NCBI GenBank assembly: GCA_900547135.1
Contig: URFJ01000012.1
Coordinates: 1 to 26,224, forward strand
Source of the DNA: an uncultured Eubacteriales bacterium
GTDB taxonomy: Bacteria; Bacillota; Clostridia; Christensenellales; CAG-138
Direction: 5' to 3'
Length of the DNA: 26,224 nucleotides
In this document: positions 16,406 through 23,650 of the stretch, one piece after another
Layout of the letters: each line of letters starts with the position of its first letter
How positions within the stretch are numbered: the first letter of the stretch is position 1
The notes under the pieces: model-generated
What the model saw: the letters and a program-made list of their open reading frames with translations, nothing else
Database searches by the model: none
What the model was told of the DNA's origin: nothing
Made by a program: the position numbers and the translations under genes

Positions 16406-16700
16406 AATCAGCTTTTCTCCTTTTTTTGTATGGATATTAAATTATAATTTCAGCCTGTCCTTTAAGTCTATACTACTGTACAATTTCTTTAAACTTTTTT
16501 TAAATATGCCATTAAACGCTCATCCCTACGCTCGGTATCTTCATTGCAGTTGTGCCGGATGCGCGTCTTATACGATTTGGCTTTGGGCACGTGAAAGCCA
16601 GAGCTGAACGTATTCGCGCAGGCGTGCTTTAGTACGGGTCCCAGTTTTATCGGTCAAAACCTTTTCCTAACATTAACTTGCTTAAATTCGCCTTTACTAC
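16406..16700. other. Intergenic region upstream of cit promoter
   Basis: This part of the spacer between the divergent DUF1877 gene and the cit operon holds the DUF1877 ribosome site and a minus-strand TATAAT (16441-16446). Between 16500 and 16700 I see no gene, no structured RNA I recognise and no clear repeat. Confidence 0.5.
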
Positions 16701-16729
16701 TTGAAATTCGTTACAATAAGCGGTACATT
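16701..16729 (+). promoter_or_regulatory. Promoter of the citrate lyase operon
   Basis: TTGAAA (16701-16706) and TACATT (16724-16729) are exactly 17 nt apart, matching the sigma-A consensus at 5 and 4 of 6 positions. The predicted start near 16736 coincides with the first base of the overlapping dyads that follow. The leader to citD would be about 73 nt. Confidence 0.5.
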
Positions 16730-16735
16730 AACCTT

Positions 16736-16769
16736 GAAGGGTACACATACCCTTCATTGGAGGGTATGT
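16736..16769 (+). promoter_or_regulatory. Two overlapping dyads sharing one arm at the cit operon start
   Basis: Dyad 1 is GAAGGGTA (16736-16743), CACA, TACCCTTC (16748-16755): perfect, 8 bp. Dyad 2 is ACATACCCT (16745-16753), 7 nt, AGGGTATGT (16761-16769): perfect, 9 bp. They share TACCCT. As DNA they form three alternating half-sites whose dyad centres lie about 11.5 bp apart, close to one helical turn. As RNA they are mutually exclusive stems beginning at about +1. Either reading fits a control element for citrate lyase expression. Confidence 0.6.
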
Positions 16770-16808
16770 CCCTAAAACACGTTCCAGAATAATTTGGAGG
16801 AAAGCAAA

Positions 16809-17111
16809 ATGCAAATTGTCACAATGGGCGTTGCCGGCACGATGGAGTCATCCGACATTATCGTGAGAATCGAGCCGAACGATGGCGACGGCATTGACCT
16901 AGCGCTAGAAAGCGCGGTCATGCAGCAATTCGGCAAGCAGATAGAACGGGTCATACGCGATACTCTATCGGAGTTGGGCGTAACCTCTGCCGTGGTTAAC
17001 GCGGTGGACAAAGGAGCATTGGACTGTACGGTAGCTGCAAGGGTGTCGGCGGCCGCTTACAGGGCGGCTAAAAGCACGGATTTTGTATGGAATGGAGGCG
17101 CCGTCAGATGA
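16809..17111 (+). CDS. citD: Citrate lyase gamma subunit (acyl carrier protein)
   Basis: A 100-residue acyl carrier subunit. It carries 2'-(5''-triphosphoribosyl)-3'-dephospho-CoA on a serine, the thiol arm that holds acetyl and citryl groups during cleavage of citrate to acetate and oxaloacetate. The family start motif AGTMESSDIIVR is present, with Ser14 at the position of the modified serine of Klebsiella CitD. Downstream, RDTLSELGVTSAVVNAVDKGALDCTV fits the family's C-terminal pattern. The ATG at 16809 lies 8 nt after GGAGG; an in-frame TTG at 16794 overlaps that site and is unlikely. It is the first gene of citDEFC-XG, and its stop overlaps the citE start (ATGA). Confidence 0.95.
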   Translation: MQIVTMGVAGTMESSDIIVRIEPNDGDGIDLALESAVMQQFGKQIERVIRDTLSELGVTSAVVNAVDKGALDCTVAARVSAAAYRAAKSTDFVWNGGAVR

Positions 17112-17992
17112 GCAGGTTAAGACGCAGCATGTTATTTGTGCCCGGCAATAACCCGGGAATGATCAGGGACGCACACATCTACGGCTCGGACTGCATAATG
17201 TTCGACCTTGAGGACAGTGTTTCTATCAACGAGAAGGATGCGGCGCGCTTTCTGGTTTTTAAGGCATTGACGTCGCTGAGGTATGGCAAAAAGGAACTTG
17301 TGGTCCGCATCAATTCGCTGGACGACTTTGGGATTGAGGACCTGGAAGCCATAGTGCGCGCTCGTCCGCATGTTATCAGGCTGCCCAAGACTGAAACCGC
17401 ACAGGATGTAAACGATTGTGAAACCGAGATTGCAAGGATTGAGCGTGAAGCCGGAATTCCGGAGGGTACTACCGGCATGATGGCCGCCATCGAAGGCCCC
17501 AGGGGCGTTCTCAACGCGTATGAAATTGCCAGAAGCTCGAAGCGTCTCATCGGCATTGCGCTTGGAGCTGAGGATTATGTGACGTCCATGCGTACGGTGC
17601 GTTCCCCTGAAGGCATTGAACTGCTGTTTGCTAGGTCAATGCTTGTCAACGCCGCCCGTGCGGCAGGCATTGACGCCCTGGATACTGTATACTCGGACGT
17701 AAACAACGAAGAAGGTTTTGTCGCGGAGGCCCAGCTTATAAAGAAGCTGGGGTTTGATGGCAAGAGCGTAATCAATCCCCGCCAGATCGCCCCGCTTCAC
17801 GCCGTATTCAATCCGTCGGAAAAGGACATAACAAAGGCAAAGGCCGTTATGGAGGCTATCGCTGAGGCGGAGCTTAGGGGATCCGGCGTTGCCAGCTTGA
17901 ACGGAAAGATGATTGATAAGCCCGTGGTTGAGCGCGCGCGCTATATGCTGGAACGTGCGCAGGCGCTTAACATTCCCATTGAGGAGGTCTGA
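17108..17992 (+). CDS. citE: Citrate lyase beta subunit (citryl-ACP lyase)
   Basis: A 294-residue HpcH/HpaI-aldolase-type TIM barrel that splits citryl-ACP to acetyl-ACP and oxaloacetate with Mg2+. Family motifs are in order: RRSMLFVPGNNPGMI near the N-terminus, MFDLEDSVSINEKDAAR, RINSLDD, IRLPKTET, AAIEGPRGVLNAYEIA, IGIALGAEDYVTSM and GFDGKSVINPRQI. The Glu of EGPRG and the Asp of GAEDY are the expected metal-binding residues. The start ATG at 17108 overlaps the citD stop in an ATGA junction with GGAGG about 11 nt upstream, indicating coupled translation. Length is normal for CitE (about 290). Confidence 0.96.
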   Translation: MSRLRRSMLFVPGNNPGMIRDAHIYGSDCIMFDLEDSVSINEKDAARFLVFKALTSLRYGKKELVVRINSLDDFGIEDLEAIVRARPHVIRLPKTETAQDVNDCETEIARIEREAGIPEGTTGMMAAIEGPRGVLNAYEIARSSKRLIGIALGAEDYVTSMRTVRSPEGIELLFARSMLVNAARAAGIDALDTVYSDVNNEEGFVAEAQLIKKLGFDGKSVINPRQIAPLHAVFNPSEKDITKAKAVMEAIAEAELRGSGVASLNGKMIDKPVVERARYMLERAQALNIPIEEV

Positions 17993-17993
17993 C

Positions 17994-19544
17994 ATGCAGC
18001 AGTTTGAATTTGATAAAATCCCACATATAGGCGAAATCCATGCCGTACATGGCGCTTACGATCTTAACGCGCCGATACATAAGGATACCTTGACGCTTAC
18101 CGAGCGCCAGTTTAAAAACAACAAAGTTATTTTCAGCCTTCAAAAGGCTATAGAGCAGGTTGGCCTTAAATCCGGAATGACAGTTTCATTCCATCACCAC
18201 TTCAGAAATGGAGACCATGTTGTAAATATGGTTATGGACACCATAGCGCGCATGGGGATACGCGACCTCACCGTCGCCGCCAGCTCTCTTACAGATATAC
18301 ACTCGCCGCTTATAAACCACATCAAAAATGGCGTAATCAAGCATATAGAAACCAGCGGCCTGCGCGGCGATCTGGCAGAGGCAATATCGCGTGGGGCAAT
18401 TGACTTCCCCATAGTGTTCCGCTCCCATGGCGGAAGGGCTGCGGCGATAGAGACCGGAGAGCTTCATATTGACGTGGCCTTCCTAGGCGCGCCCTCGTGC
18501 GACCCATACGGCAACGCCAACGGGTATAACCGTGACAACGCCGAAGGTTCCTGCTGCGGAAGCCTTGGCTACGCAAAGCTTGACGCGATATTCGCGGATA
18601 AGACTATAATCATAACGGATAATATAGCCCCATTCCCAAACGCACCTTTTGGAATACCCGAATCCCAGGTAGACTATATCGTAAAGGTGGACAGTGTAGG
18701 CGATCCTAAGGGAATAATGAGCGGCGCTACGCGCTATACCAAGAACCCAAAGGAGCTTCTCATAGCAAAGATGGCCGCAAATGTAATAGAACACAGCGGC
18801 TATTTCTATAACGGGTTCTCCATGCAGATGGGTTCCGGCGGCGCTTCGCTGGCCACTGCGCGCTACCTGCGCGATAAAATGCTTGAGAAAGGCATCAAAG
18901 CCAGGTTTGCCCTGGGCGGCATAACCGGACAGATAGTTTCAATGCATGAGGAGGGGCTTATCAGCAAGATACTTGACGTTCAGTCCTTTGACCTTATAGC
19001 GGCCAACTCCCTTAAAAACAACCGTTTCCACCAGCAGATAGACGCAAGCTATTACGCCAGCTATGTTAACAGGGGCGCCGCTGTAAACCAGCTCGATTTC
19101 GTAGTCCTATCGGCGCTGGAGATAGACGTTAACTTCAATGTAAACGTACTCACAGGCTCCGACGGCGTCATAAGGGGAGCCATCGGAGGCCACCCCGATA
19201 CCGCTGAAGGCGCCAGCCTTACAGTAATAGTCGCGCCGTTGCTCAGGGGCCGTATACCGACCGTTGTTGAGAGGGTAAACACGATTGTAACCCCAGGCAA
19301 GACCGTTGACGTGCTGGTTACGGACCAAGGCGTGGCTGTAAATCCGAACCGCCCCGAGATTTTGGTGCGCCTTGAGGCGGCCGGAATCCCAGTATTCTCA
19401 ATCGAACGGCTTAAGGCAAGGGCTGAGCGCATTGTCGGCGTACCCGAACCAATACAATACGAGGACAAGATTGTCGGCGTTGTTATGTACCGCAACAACA
19501 GCGTAATCGATGTAATAAAACAGGTAAAGGACATACAGGTTTGA
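17994..19544 (+). CDS. citF: Citrate lyase alpha subunit (citrate:acetyl-ACP transferase)
   Basis: A 516-residue CoA-transferase-type protein that exchanges acetyl on the acyl carrier subunit for citrate, forming citryl-ACP. The length matches CitF (about 510) and the sequence shows family blocks such as KSGMTVSFHHHFRNGDHV, FLGAPSCDPYGNANGYN, the GSLGYAKLDAIFADKTI region and GGHPDTAEGASLTVIVAPL. I chose the ATG at 17994, 6 nt after GAGGAGG and 1 nt past the citE stop; longer in-frame starts lie inside citE. The stop TGA overlaps a TTG start of citC. Confidence 0.96.
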   Translation: MQQFEFDKIPHIGEIHAVHGAYDLNAPIHKDTLTLTERQFKNNKVIFSLQKAIEQVGLKSGMTVSFHHHFRNGDHVVNMVMDTIARMGIRDLTVAASSLTDIHSPLINHIKNGVIKHIETSGLRGDLAEAISRGAIDFPIVFRSHGGRAAAIETGELHIDVAFLGAPSCDPYGNANGYNRDNAEGSCCGSLGYAKLDAIFADKTIIITDNIAPFPNAPFGIPESQVDYIVKVDSVGDPKGIMSGATRYTKNPKELLIAKMAANVIEHSGYFYNGFSMQMGSGGASLATARYLRDKMLEKGIKARFALGGITGQIVSMHEEGLISKILDVQSFDLIAANSLKNNRFHQQIDASYYASYVNRGAAVNQLDFVVLSALEIDVNFNVNVLTGSDGVIRGAIGGHPDTAEGASLTVIVAPLLRGRIPTVVERVNTIVTPGKTVDVLVTDQGVAVNPNRPEILVRLEAAGIPVFSIERLKARAERIVGVPEPIQYEDKIVGVVMYRNNSVIDVIKQVKDIQV

Positions 19545-20518
19545 CGCTTTATAAGCATGCCGGCGAGCCCCTAAACCGGGCTCGCCTTGAAAAAACCAGG
19601 GATTTTCTGCTTAGCCATGGGCTGCGTATGGAGTATGACGCGGACTATCTGGTATGCCTGTATGATGCTGACGGCCGGATAATGGCAACGGGTTCACTAT
19701 GCGCAAACGTATTAAAATACATTGCCGTTGCCGACGAAGCCCAGGGCGAAGGCGCGTGCGCAACCGTAGTCAGCGAGCTCGTAAGCCAGGCATACAGGCA
19801 GGGCCTGAAAAAGCTGTTCCTGTTTACTAAACCCTCAAACGAGGCCATGTTTAAATCCCTTGGCTTTTATCCTATCGTCAGCACCGCGGACACGATGATG
19901 ATGGAAAACAGCCGTAACGGTTTGGATCAATATCTCGCCTCACTCCCGCGAGCGGACGGCACAGCGGGCGCAATAGTGGCAAATTGCAATCCGTTTACGA
20001 AAGGGCATCTGTATCTAATGGAGCAGGCGGCAACGAGGGTGGATGTTCTTCACATCTTTGTGCTGTCTGAAGACCGTTCGCTGTACAGCGCGGATACCAG
20101 GTATGATCTGGTAAAACGCGGTACCCAGCACATTAAAAACGCATTTGTCCATCACAGCGGCGATTATCTTATATCGTCCGCTACTTTTCCGACCTACTTC
20201 ATCAAAGAAGGGGCAGACGCACGGCAAATAAACGCCGATCTGGACATCGCCCTGTTCGGCTCGCGCATCGCCCCGCCGCTCAATATAAAATACCGCTTTG
20301 TAGGAACTGAACCATACTGTCCGGTTACCAATGCGTATAATGAGCGGATGAAGAAGCTGCTTCCCCAATATGGAATAGAAGTGGTAGAGCTGCAAAGGCT
20401 TGATGGTATAAGCGCCAGCAAGGTAAGGGCGCTGGCGGGACAGGGCCTCTGGGATCAGGTGGCGCGTATGGTACCTGAGGTTACCCTTGATTACCTGATT
20501 AATTCCGTCAATAAATAA
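19541..20518 (+). CDS. citC: Citrate lyase ligase (acetate:HS-citrate lyase ligase)
   Basis: A 325-residue enzyme that acetylates the prosthetic-group thiol of CitD with acetate and ATP, switching citrate lyase on. The N-terminal part (about 1-130) is a GNAT-like domain (KYIAVADEAQGEGACATVV, then KLFLFTKPSNEAMFKSLGFYPI). The C-terminal part is a nucleotidyltransferase with AIVANCNPFTKGHLYLMEQA as the HxGH-type ATP loop and ISASKVR as the second motif. The start is TTG at 19541 inside the citF stop (TTGA), with AAAGGA about 10 nt upstream; no ATG lies nearby and a later start would cut the GNAT domain. In this cluster citC follows citF, whereas in Klebsiella it comes first. Confidence 0.93.
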   Translation: MTLYKHAGEPLNRARLEKTRDFLLSHGLRMEYDADYLVCLYDADGRIMATGSLCANVLKYIAVADEAQGEGACATVVSELVSQAYRQGLKKLFLFTKPSNEAMFKSLGFYPIVSTADTMMMENSRNGLDQYLASLPRADGTAGAIVANCNPFTKGHLYLMEQAATRVDVLHIFVLSEDRSLYSADTRYDLVKRGTQHIKNAFVHHSGDYLISSATFPTYFIKEGADARQINADLDIALFGSRIAPPLNIKYRFVGTEPYCPVTNAYNERMKKLLPQYGIEVVELQRLDGISASKVRALAGQGLWDQVARMVPEVTLDYLINSVNK

Positions 20519-20536
20519 TTATCTGGAGAAGGGTTG

Positions 20537-20555
20537 CGGGAGGCTGCCCCTCCCG
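20537..20555 (+). promoter_or_regulatory. Hairpin between citC and citXG
   Basis: CGGGAGG (20537-20543) pairs with CCTCCCG (20549-20555) around a 5-nt loop. It is followed only by TTTAC, so termination would be weak. It occupies the place where the citXG ribosome site should be, and the GGAGG inside its 5' arm lies too far (about 25 nt) from the ATG. It may set the ratio of citXG to the lyase subunits. Confidence 0.45.
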
Positions 20556-20568
20556 TTTACAATGCTGT

Positions 20569-21885
20569 ATGGATGTTTCCCTTGATGAAATGCTTGCCGC
20601 GCGTGAAAACCGTGTGAAAGAGCAGCGGCGGCTTATAAATGAATATAAACTGCCGCTTATATGCCTTACCCTGAATATCGCCGGACCAAAAAAAGACTAT
20701 CCGCTGGCAAGGAGCGCCTTTTATGAAGGCGTACGGCGCATACGTGCGGCCGTATCCATAAAATTCGAGAGTATAATAACCCTACACACCGGCTGCGAGG
20801 GCTTTTTTATAGTACATGGACATGAACCCGAAGCAATTAAACGGCTGATGATGGAAATAGAGGAACGTGACAAGCTTGGGCGCATTTTCGATATAGATGT
20901 CATTGATATCCATGGCTCAAAGCTTAGCAGGACCGAACCCCGAAAATGCCTTATATGCGACAATACGGCGGCAGCCTGCGCAAGGAACAGGTCGCATCCG
21001 GTCGCGGAGCTTGAACGGGCGGTCAAAGGCCTGTTCAGAAGCTTCTTTTCTGATGCAATCGCGCAAATGGCTCACGATGCGCTCATCCTTGAGGTTGAAG
21101 CCACGCCTAAACCCGGCCTCGTAGATTCGGCCAATTCCGGAGCACATGACGATATGGATATAGATACCTTCAGAAGGAGTGCCCGCGCCCTTAAACCCTA
21201 TTTTAGATCATACGCCATGCTTGCCATGGAGATGTCGATGAGTAAGGAAGAAAGGATAATGGAGGGTCTGAAAGCTATCGGCCGTGCGGCTGAAAATGCA
21301 ATGTACGCTGCAACAGGCGGGATAAATACGCATAAGGGGATTAATTATTCAATGGGCCTTTTATGCGCCTCCACAGGCATTTGCATTGAAACCGGCCTGG
21401 GGCTGGACAATGCCGTCAGGCTATGTTCAGCGCTTGCGTCACAAAGCGCGCTTAATGATTTTACAAAAATTGAGAAGACATCAACGCCCTCAAGCCACGG
21501 GGAAGCGCTGTACCTGGCTAAGGGGATAAAGGGCGTTCGCGGCGAAGCGATCAGCGGTTTCCCCCGCGCAGTATACGCAAAGAACAGGATATGCGAGTAC
21601 TTGGATATGGGCTTAAGCCAAAACGATGCGCACGTGCTTACGCTTGCTGAGATTATGACTATACTGGAGGATAGCAATGTATGCTACCGCTCCGGCATTA
21701 GCGGCCTTCGCCATATGCGCGACGCTGCAAAGCGGATACTGGCGCTTCCTGTTGCTCATAGGTTGGAGGCTATTAGAGCGCTTGACGGCGATTTCATTGG
21801 CAGACGCATCAGCCCAGGAGGGTGCGCCGACACCCTTGCAATGGCAATAATGATGTATCGCGCTGAAACAGCGTTCAGCGTTTAA
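20569..21885 (+). CDS. citXG: Bifunctional CitX/CitG: makes and attaches the citrate lyase prosthetic group
   Basis: A 438-residue fusion. The N-terminal part (about 1-165) is CitX, apo-citrate lyase phosphoribosyl-dephospho-CoA transferase, with GRIFDIDVIDIHG and RKCLICDNTAAACAR...H as family motifs. The C-terminal part (about 166-438) is CitG, triphosphoribosyl-dephospho-CoA synthase, which joins ATP and dephospho-CoA; LEVEATPKPGLVDSANSGAHDDMD, ATGGINTHKG and SPGGCADTLA are family signatures. The fused form is known from other bacteria, so it is not novel. No good ribosome site precedes the ATG at 20569; a hairpin sits just upstream. It is 50 bp after citC and ends the cluster. Together with citDEFC it supplies everything needed for active holo-citrate lyase. 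Confidence 0.94.
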   Translation: MDVSLDEMLAARENRVKEQRRLINEYKLPLICLTLNIAGPKKDYPLARSAFYEGVRRIRAAVSIKFESIITLHTGCEGFFIVHGHEPEAIKRLMMEIEERDKLGRIFDIDVIDIHGSKLSRTEPRKCLICDNTAAACARNRSHPVAELERAVKGLFRSFFSDAIAQMAHDALILEVEATPKPGLVDSANSGAHDDMDIDTFRRSARALKPYFRSYAMLAMEMSMSKEERIMEGLKAIGRAAENAMYAATGGINTHKGINYSMGLLCASTGICIETGLGLDNAVRLCSALASQSALNDFTKIEKTSTPSSHGEALYLAKGIKGVRGEAISGFPRAVYAKNRICEYLDMGLSQNDAHVLTLAEIMTILEDSNVCYRSGISGLRHMRDAAKRILALPVAHRLEAIRALDGDFIGRRISPGGCADTLAMAIMMYRAETAFSV

Positions 21886-21915
21886 AACCTTACCTGCTTA
21901 CAACAAACAATATAA

Positions 21916-21959
21916 GCGCCCTCCCCCGTCCCCTTTCTGGGGGATACAAGGGGGGGCGT
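21916..21959. terminator. GC-rich hairpin between convergent citXG and the anchored cohesin-like gene
   Basis: CGCCCTCCCC (from 21917) can pair with GGGGGGGCG (ending near 21958), and an inner GTCCCC/GGGGGA stem encloses TTTCT. It lies 31 nt past the citXG stop and about 60 nt past the stop of the opposing gene. The T-run is poor on the plus side (TGCGTTTGTTTTA), so it is a probable but imperfect terminator. Confidence 0.5.
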
Positions 21960-22019
21960 CATGCGTTTGTTTTATACCTATAATTGTTTCGGGCAACTGC
22001 GTTTCGTATGTTAACCGCC

Positions 22020-23303
22020 TTACGCCGATTTTTTCCTCCAAACTATAATTCCAACAACTATGCCGGCTACTACAACCGCTGCTCCCGCAATTATAATCCA
22101 GGTATAGCCTCCGCCTTCAGGATCCGGCGCTCCCGGACTCACCCCTTGAGTTCCTGACGGGGCCTGCTGCGAATTTTCATTTTCAAAAACAACCTCTATT
22201 GTCAACTCCTCATTTACATCGGAAACGGTATAGCTTGAGCCAGGGGCCTCAGCAACGGTATCACCGTTTATTATTACTTTTGACGCAGCATAGCCGCTGC
22301 TAGTGATAAAGTCCAGCTTGAGCTCTCCGCCCGATTCTACATACACCGTACCCGAAGGTACTACAGATCCGCCTTCGTTGGATGTAACCGTTACCTTGAT
22401 TCCATTGGCGGCCGCCTCCTCGTATTGGGCGGTAATTATAAGATTCTGCGTTACGTTCCTATGATCCGTGTCCCATCCCTTAAATGTATATCCATCATGC
22501 GCATTCAGTTTAGGAAGGATTGCGTCCATACCATGGTTAACGCTCTGCGTTGTTATGGCCTGGTTATTATAGCCGTCCATAAATACTACCGTATAGGTGG
22601 TTACCTTATAGTTGGCCTTTATTGTCACATCAGCCGCTACACTCTGATAACCGTCGTCCCATCGTATAAAAGTGTATCCTTCATGCTCAGGAGCATCCGG
22701 CGGTGTTGCTTCGCTGCCTCCGCGTACGGTTTCCGTTTTAAGGGTTTGGTTCGTAACCCCGTCTACAAAGGTAACCGTATATTCCTTTGAGGTGTCCGGC
22801 GTCCCGGTTGGTTCCGGTGCTATGGTGCTATACTGTCCTGGAAGGACAACCTTACCACCGCTTGCCTTTACATCGCCTCCCGAAACGGAGGTGGTCTTAT
22901 TATCAACCAGCCTTGACCCATCGGTTACAGCGAGATCAAGCGCAACCTCGCCGGCGGCGTTGGAATTAGCGGTAAAGTTGAGTTTCATACAAGCTTCATT
23001 ATTATAATTGTCCATCGCGTTTATTATCGCAATGGTTAGAGTGCCTGGATTTGTATCGTTTACAACCGCCAAGCCTTTCGTATCGCTGTACCCCTCGTAT
23101 GTAAGCCTGCCGGCATCATATGTAACCGTAAGCGTAGCGGCGCTGAGACCCGATATCGTAATGGGAACGGATATTGACTCTCCTGGATTAGCATTGACCA
23201 CTGGAAGGGAAACCGTAAGGTCTCCATCAGCAAATGCAGGGACTGATACGGTAAATATAAGCATTAGTGTTAGTGTTAACGCAGCTACGATGAATTTTTT
23301 CAT
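22020..23303 (-). CDS. Membrane-anchored cohesin-like protein with InlB-type repeats
   Basis: A 427-residue surface protein. Signal peptide 1-25 (cleavage likely after VPAFA); cohesin-like beta-sandwich about 28-152 (NPGESISVPITISG, then TYDAGRLTYEGY and LTIAIINAMDNYNN); Thr/Pro linker 155-173; two InlB B-repeat/Flg_new-like domains at 174-233 and 236-295, each YTVxFxDG...HxGYTFxxWD; a further beta domain (about 301-373, VTSNEGGSVVPSG); a Gln/Pro/Gly linker; a C-terminal membrane helix (400-422) ending WRKKSA. No LPXTG motif and no dockerin. I chose the ATG at 23303, 5 nt after GGAGG; the ATG at 23315 overlaps that site. The layout fits an anchoring scaffoldin that would hold dockerin-bearing partners at the cell surface, such as the two encoded nearby. 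That role is inferred. Confidence 0.83.
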   Translation of the reverse strand: MKKFIVAALTLTLMLIFTVSVPAFADGDLTVSLPVVNANPGESISVPITISGLSAATLTVTYDAGRLTYEGYSDTKGLAVVNDTNPGTLTIAIINAMDNYNNEACMKLNFTANSNAAGEVALDLAVTDGSRLVDNKTTSVSGGDVKASGGKVVLPGQYSTIAPEPTGTPDTSKEYTVTFVDGVTNQTLKTETVRGGSEATPPDAPEHEGYTFIRWDDGYQSVAADVTIKANYKVTTYTVVFMDGYNNQAITTQSVNHGMDAILPKLNAHDGYTFKGWDTDHRNVTQNLIITAQYEEAAANGIKVTVTSNEGGSVVPSGTVYVESGGELKLDFITSSGYAASKVIINGDTVAEAPGSSYTVSDVNEELTIEVVFENENSQQAPSGTQGVSPGAPDPEGGGYTWIIIAGAAVVVAGIVVGIIVWRKKSA

Positions 23304-23602
23304 ATTATCCTCCATTACCGTTTAGCCGTGGATGTTCGTCGGTCGCGGTACGAACGCACAAGCGGCTGTTTCATTATTATTTTCTCTAAATAATAATACC
23401 ATAGATGAATGCAAAAGGTTGCCTGAAATAGAATAATTATTTTGTGTTATAGTCGTTTAACCTTACATGCTCTTATTTCCCCCGACTGTAGGATTGAGCG
23501 GGGTACTATTTACGAAATCGCCGATAGCCCATAAGGACTGTTAATGATTATGACGCACTTTTCTGCATACGGGCTATAATGGACGGCTAATCTATGATTG
23601 GT
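23304..23602. other. Intergenic region upstream of the anchored cohesin-like gene
   Basis: AT-rich spacer. It contains the GGAGG ribosome site next to 23303, a perfect 10-bp A/T dyad ATTATTATTT-TCTCT-AAATAATAAT (23373-23397) and a spaced inverted repeat ATAGCCC (23524-23530) / GGGCTAT (23571-23577). I see no convincing sigma-A promoter and no coding frame. Confidence 0.45.
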
Positions 23603-23637
23603 AAAAAAAGAACTGCCCGCGCAAGAGCGCGGGCAGT
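23603..23637 (-). terminator. Rho-independent terminator of the large dockerin gene
   Basis: On the minus strand CTGCCCGCGC (23627-23636) and GCGCGGGCAG (23613-23622) form a perfect 10-bp stem with a TCTT loop, followed by TTCTTTTTTT. It begins 14 nt past the stop codon. It separates this gene from the anchored cohesin-like gene downstream on the same strand. Confidence 0.95.
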
Positions 23638-23650
23638 AACTGACTAAGAA

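Noticed and set aside
21916..21959. Riboswitch or structured RNA
   Set aside because: The G/C runs only form a simple hairpin between two convergent genes; a terminator explains them better.
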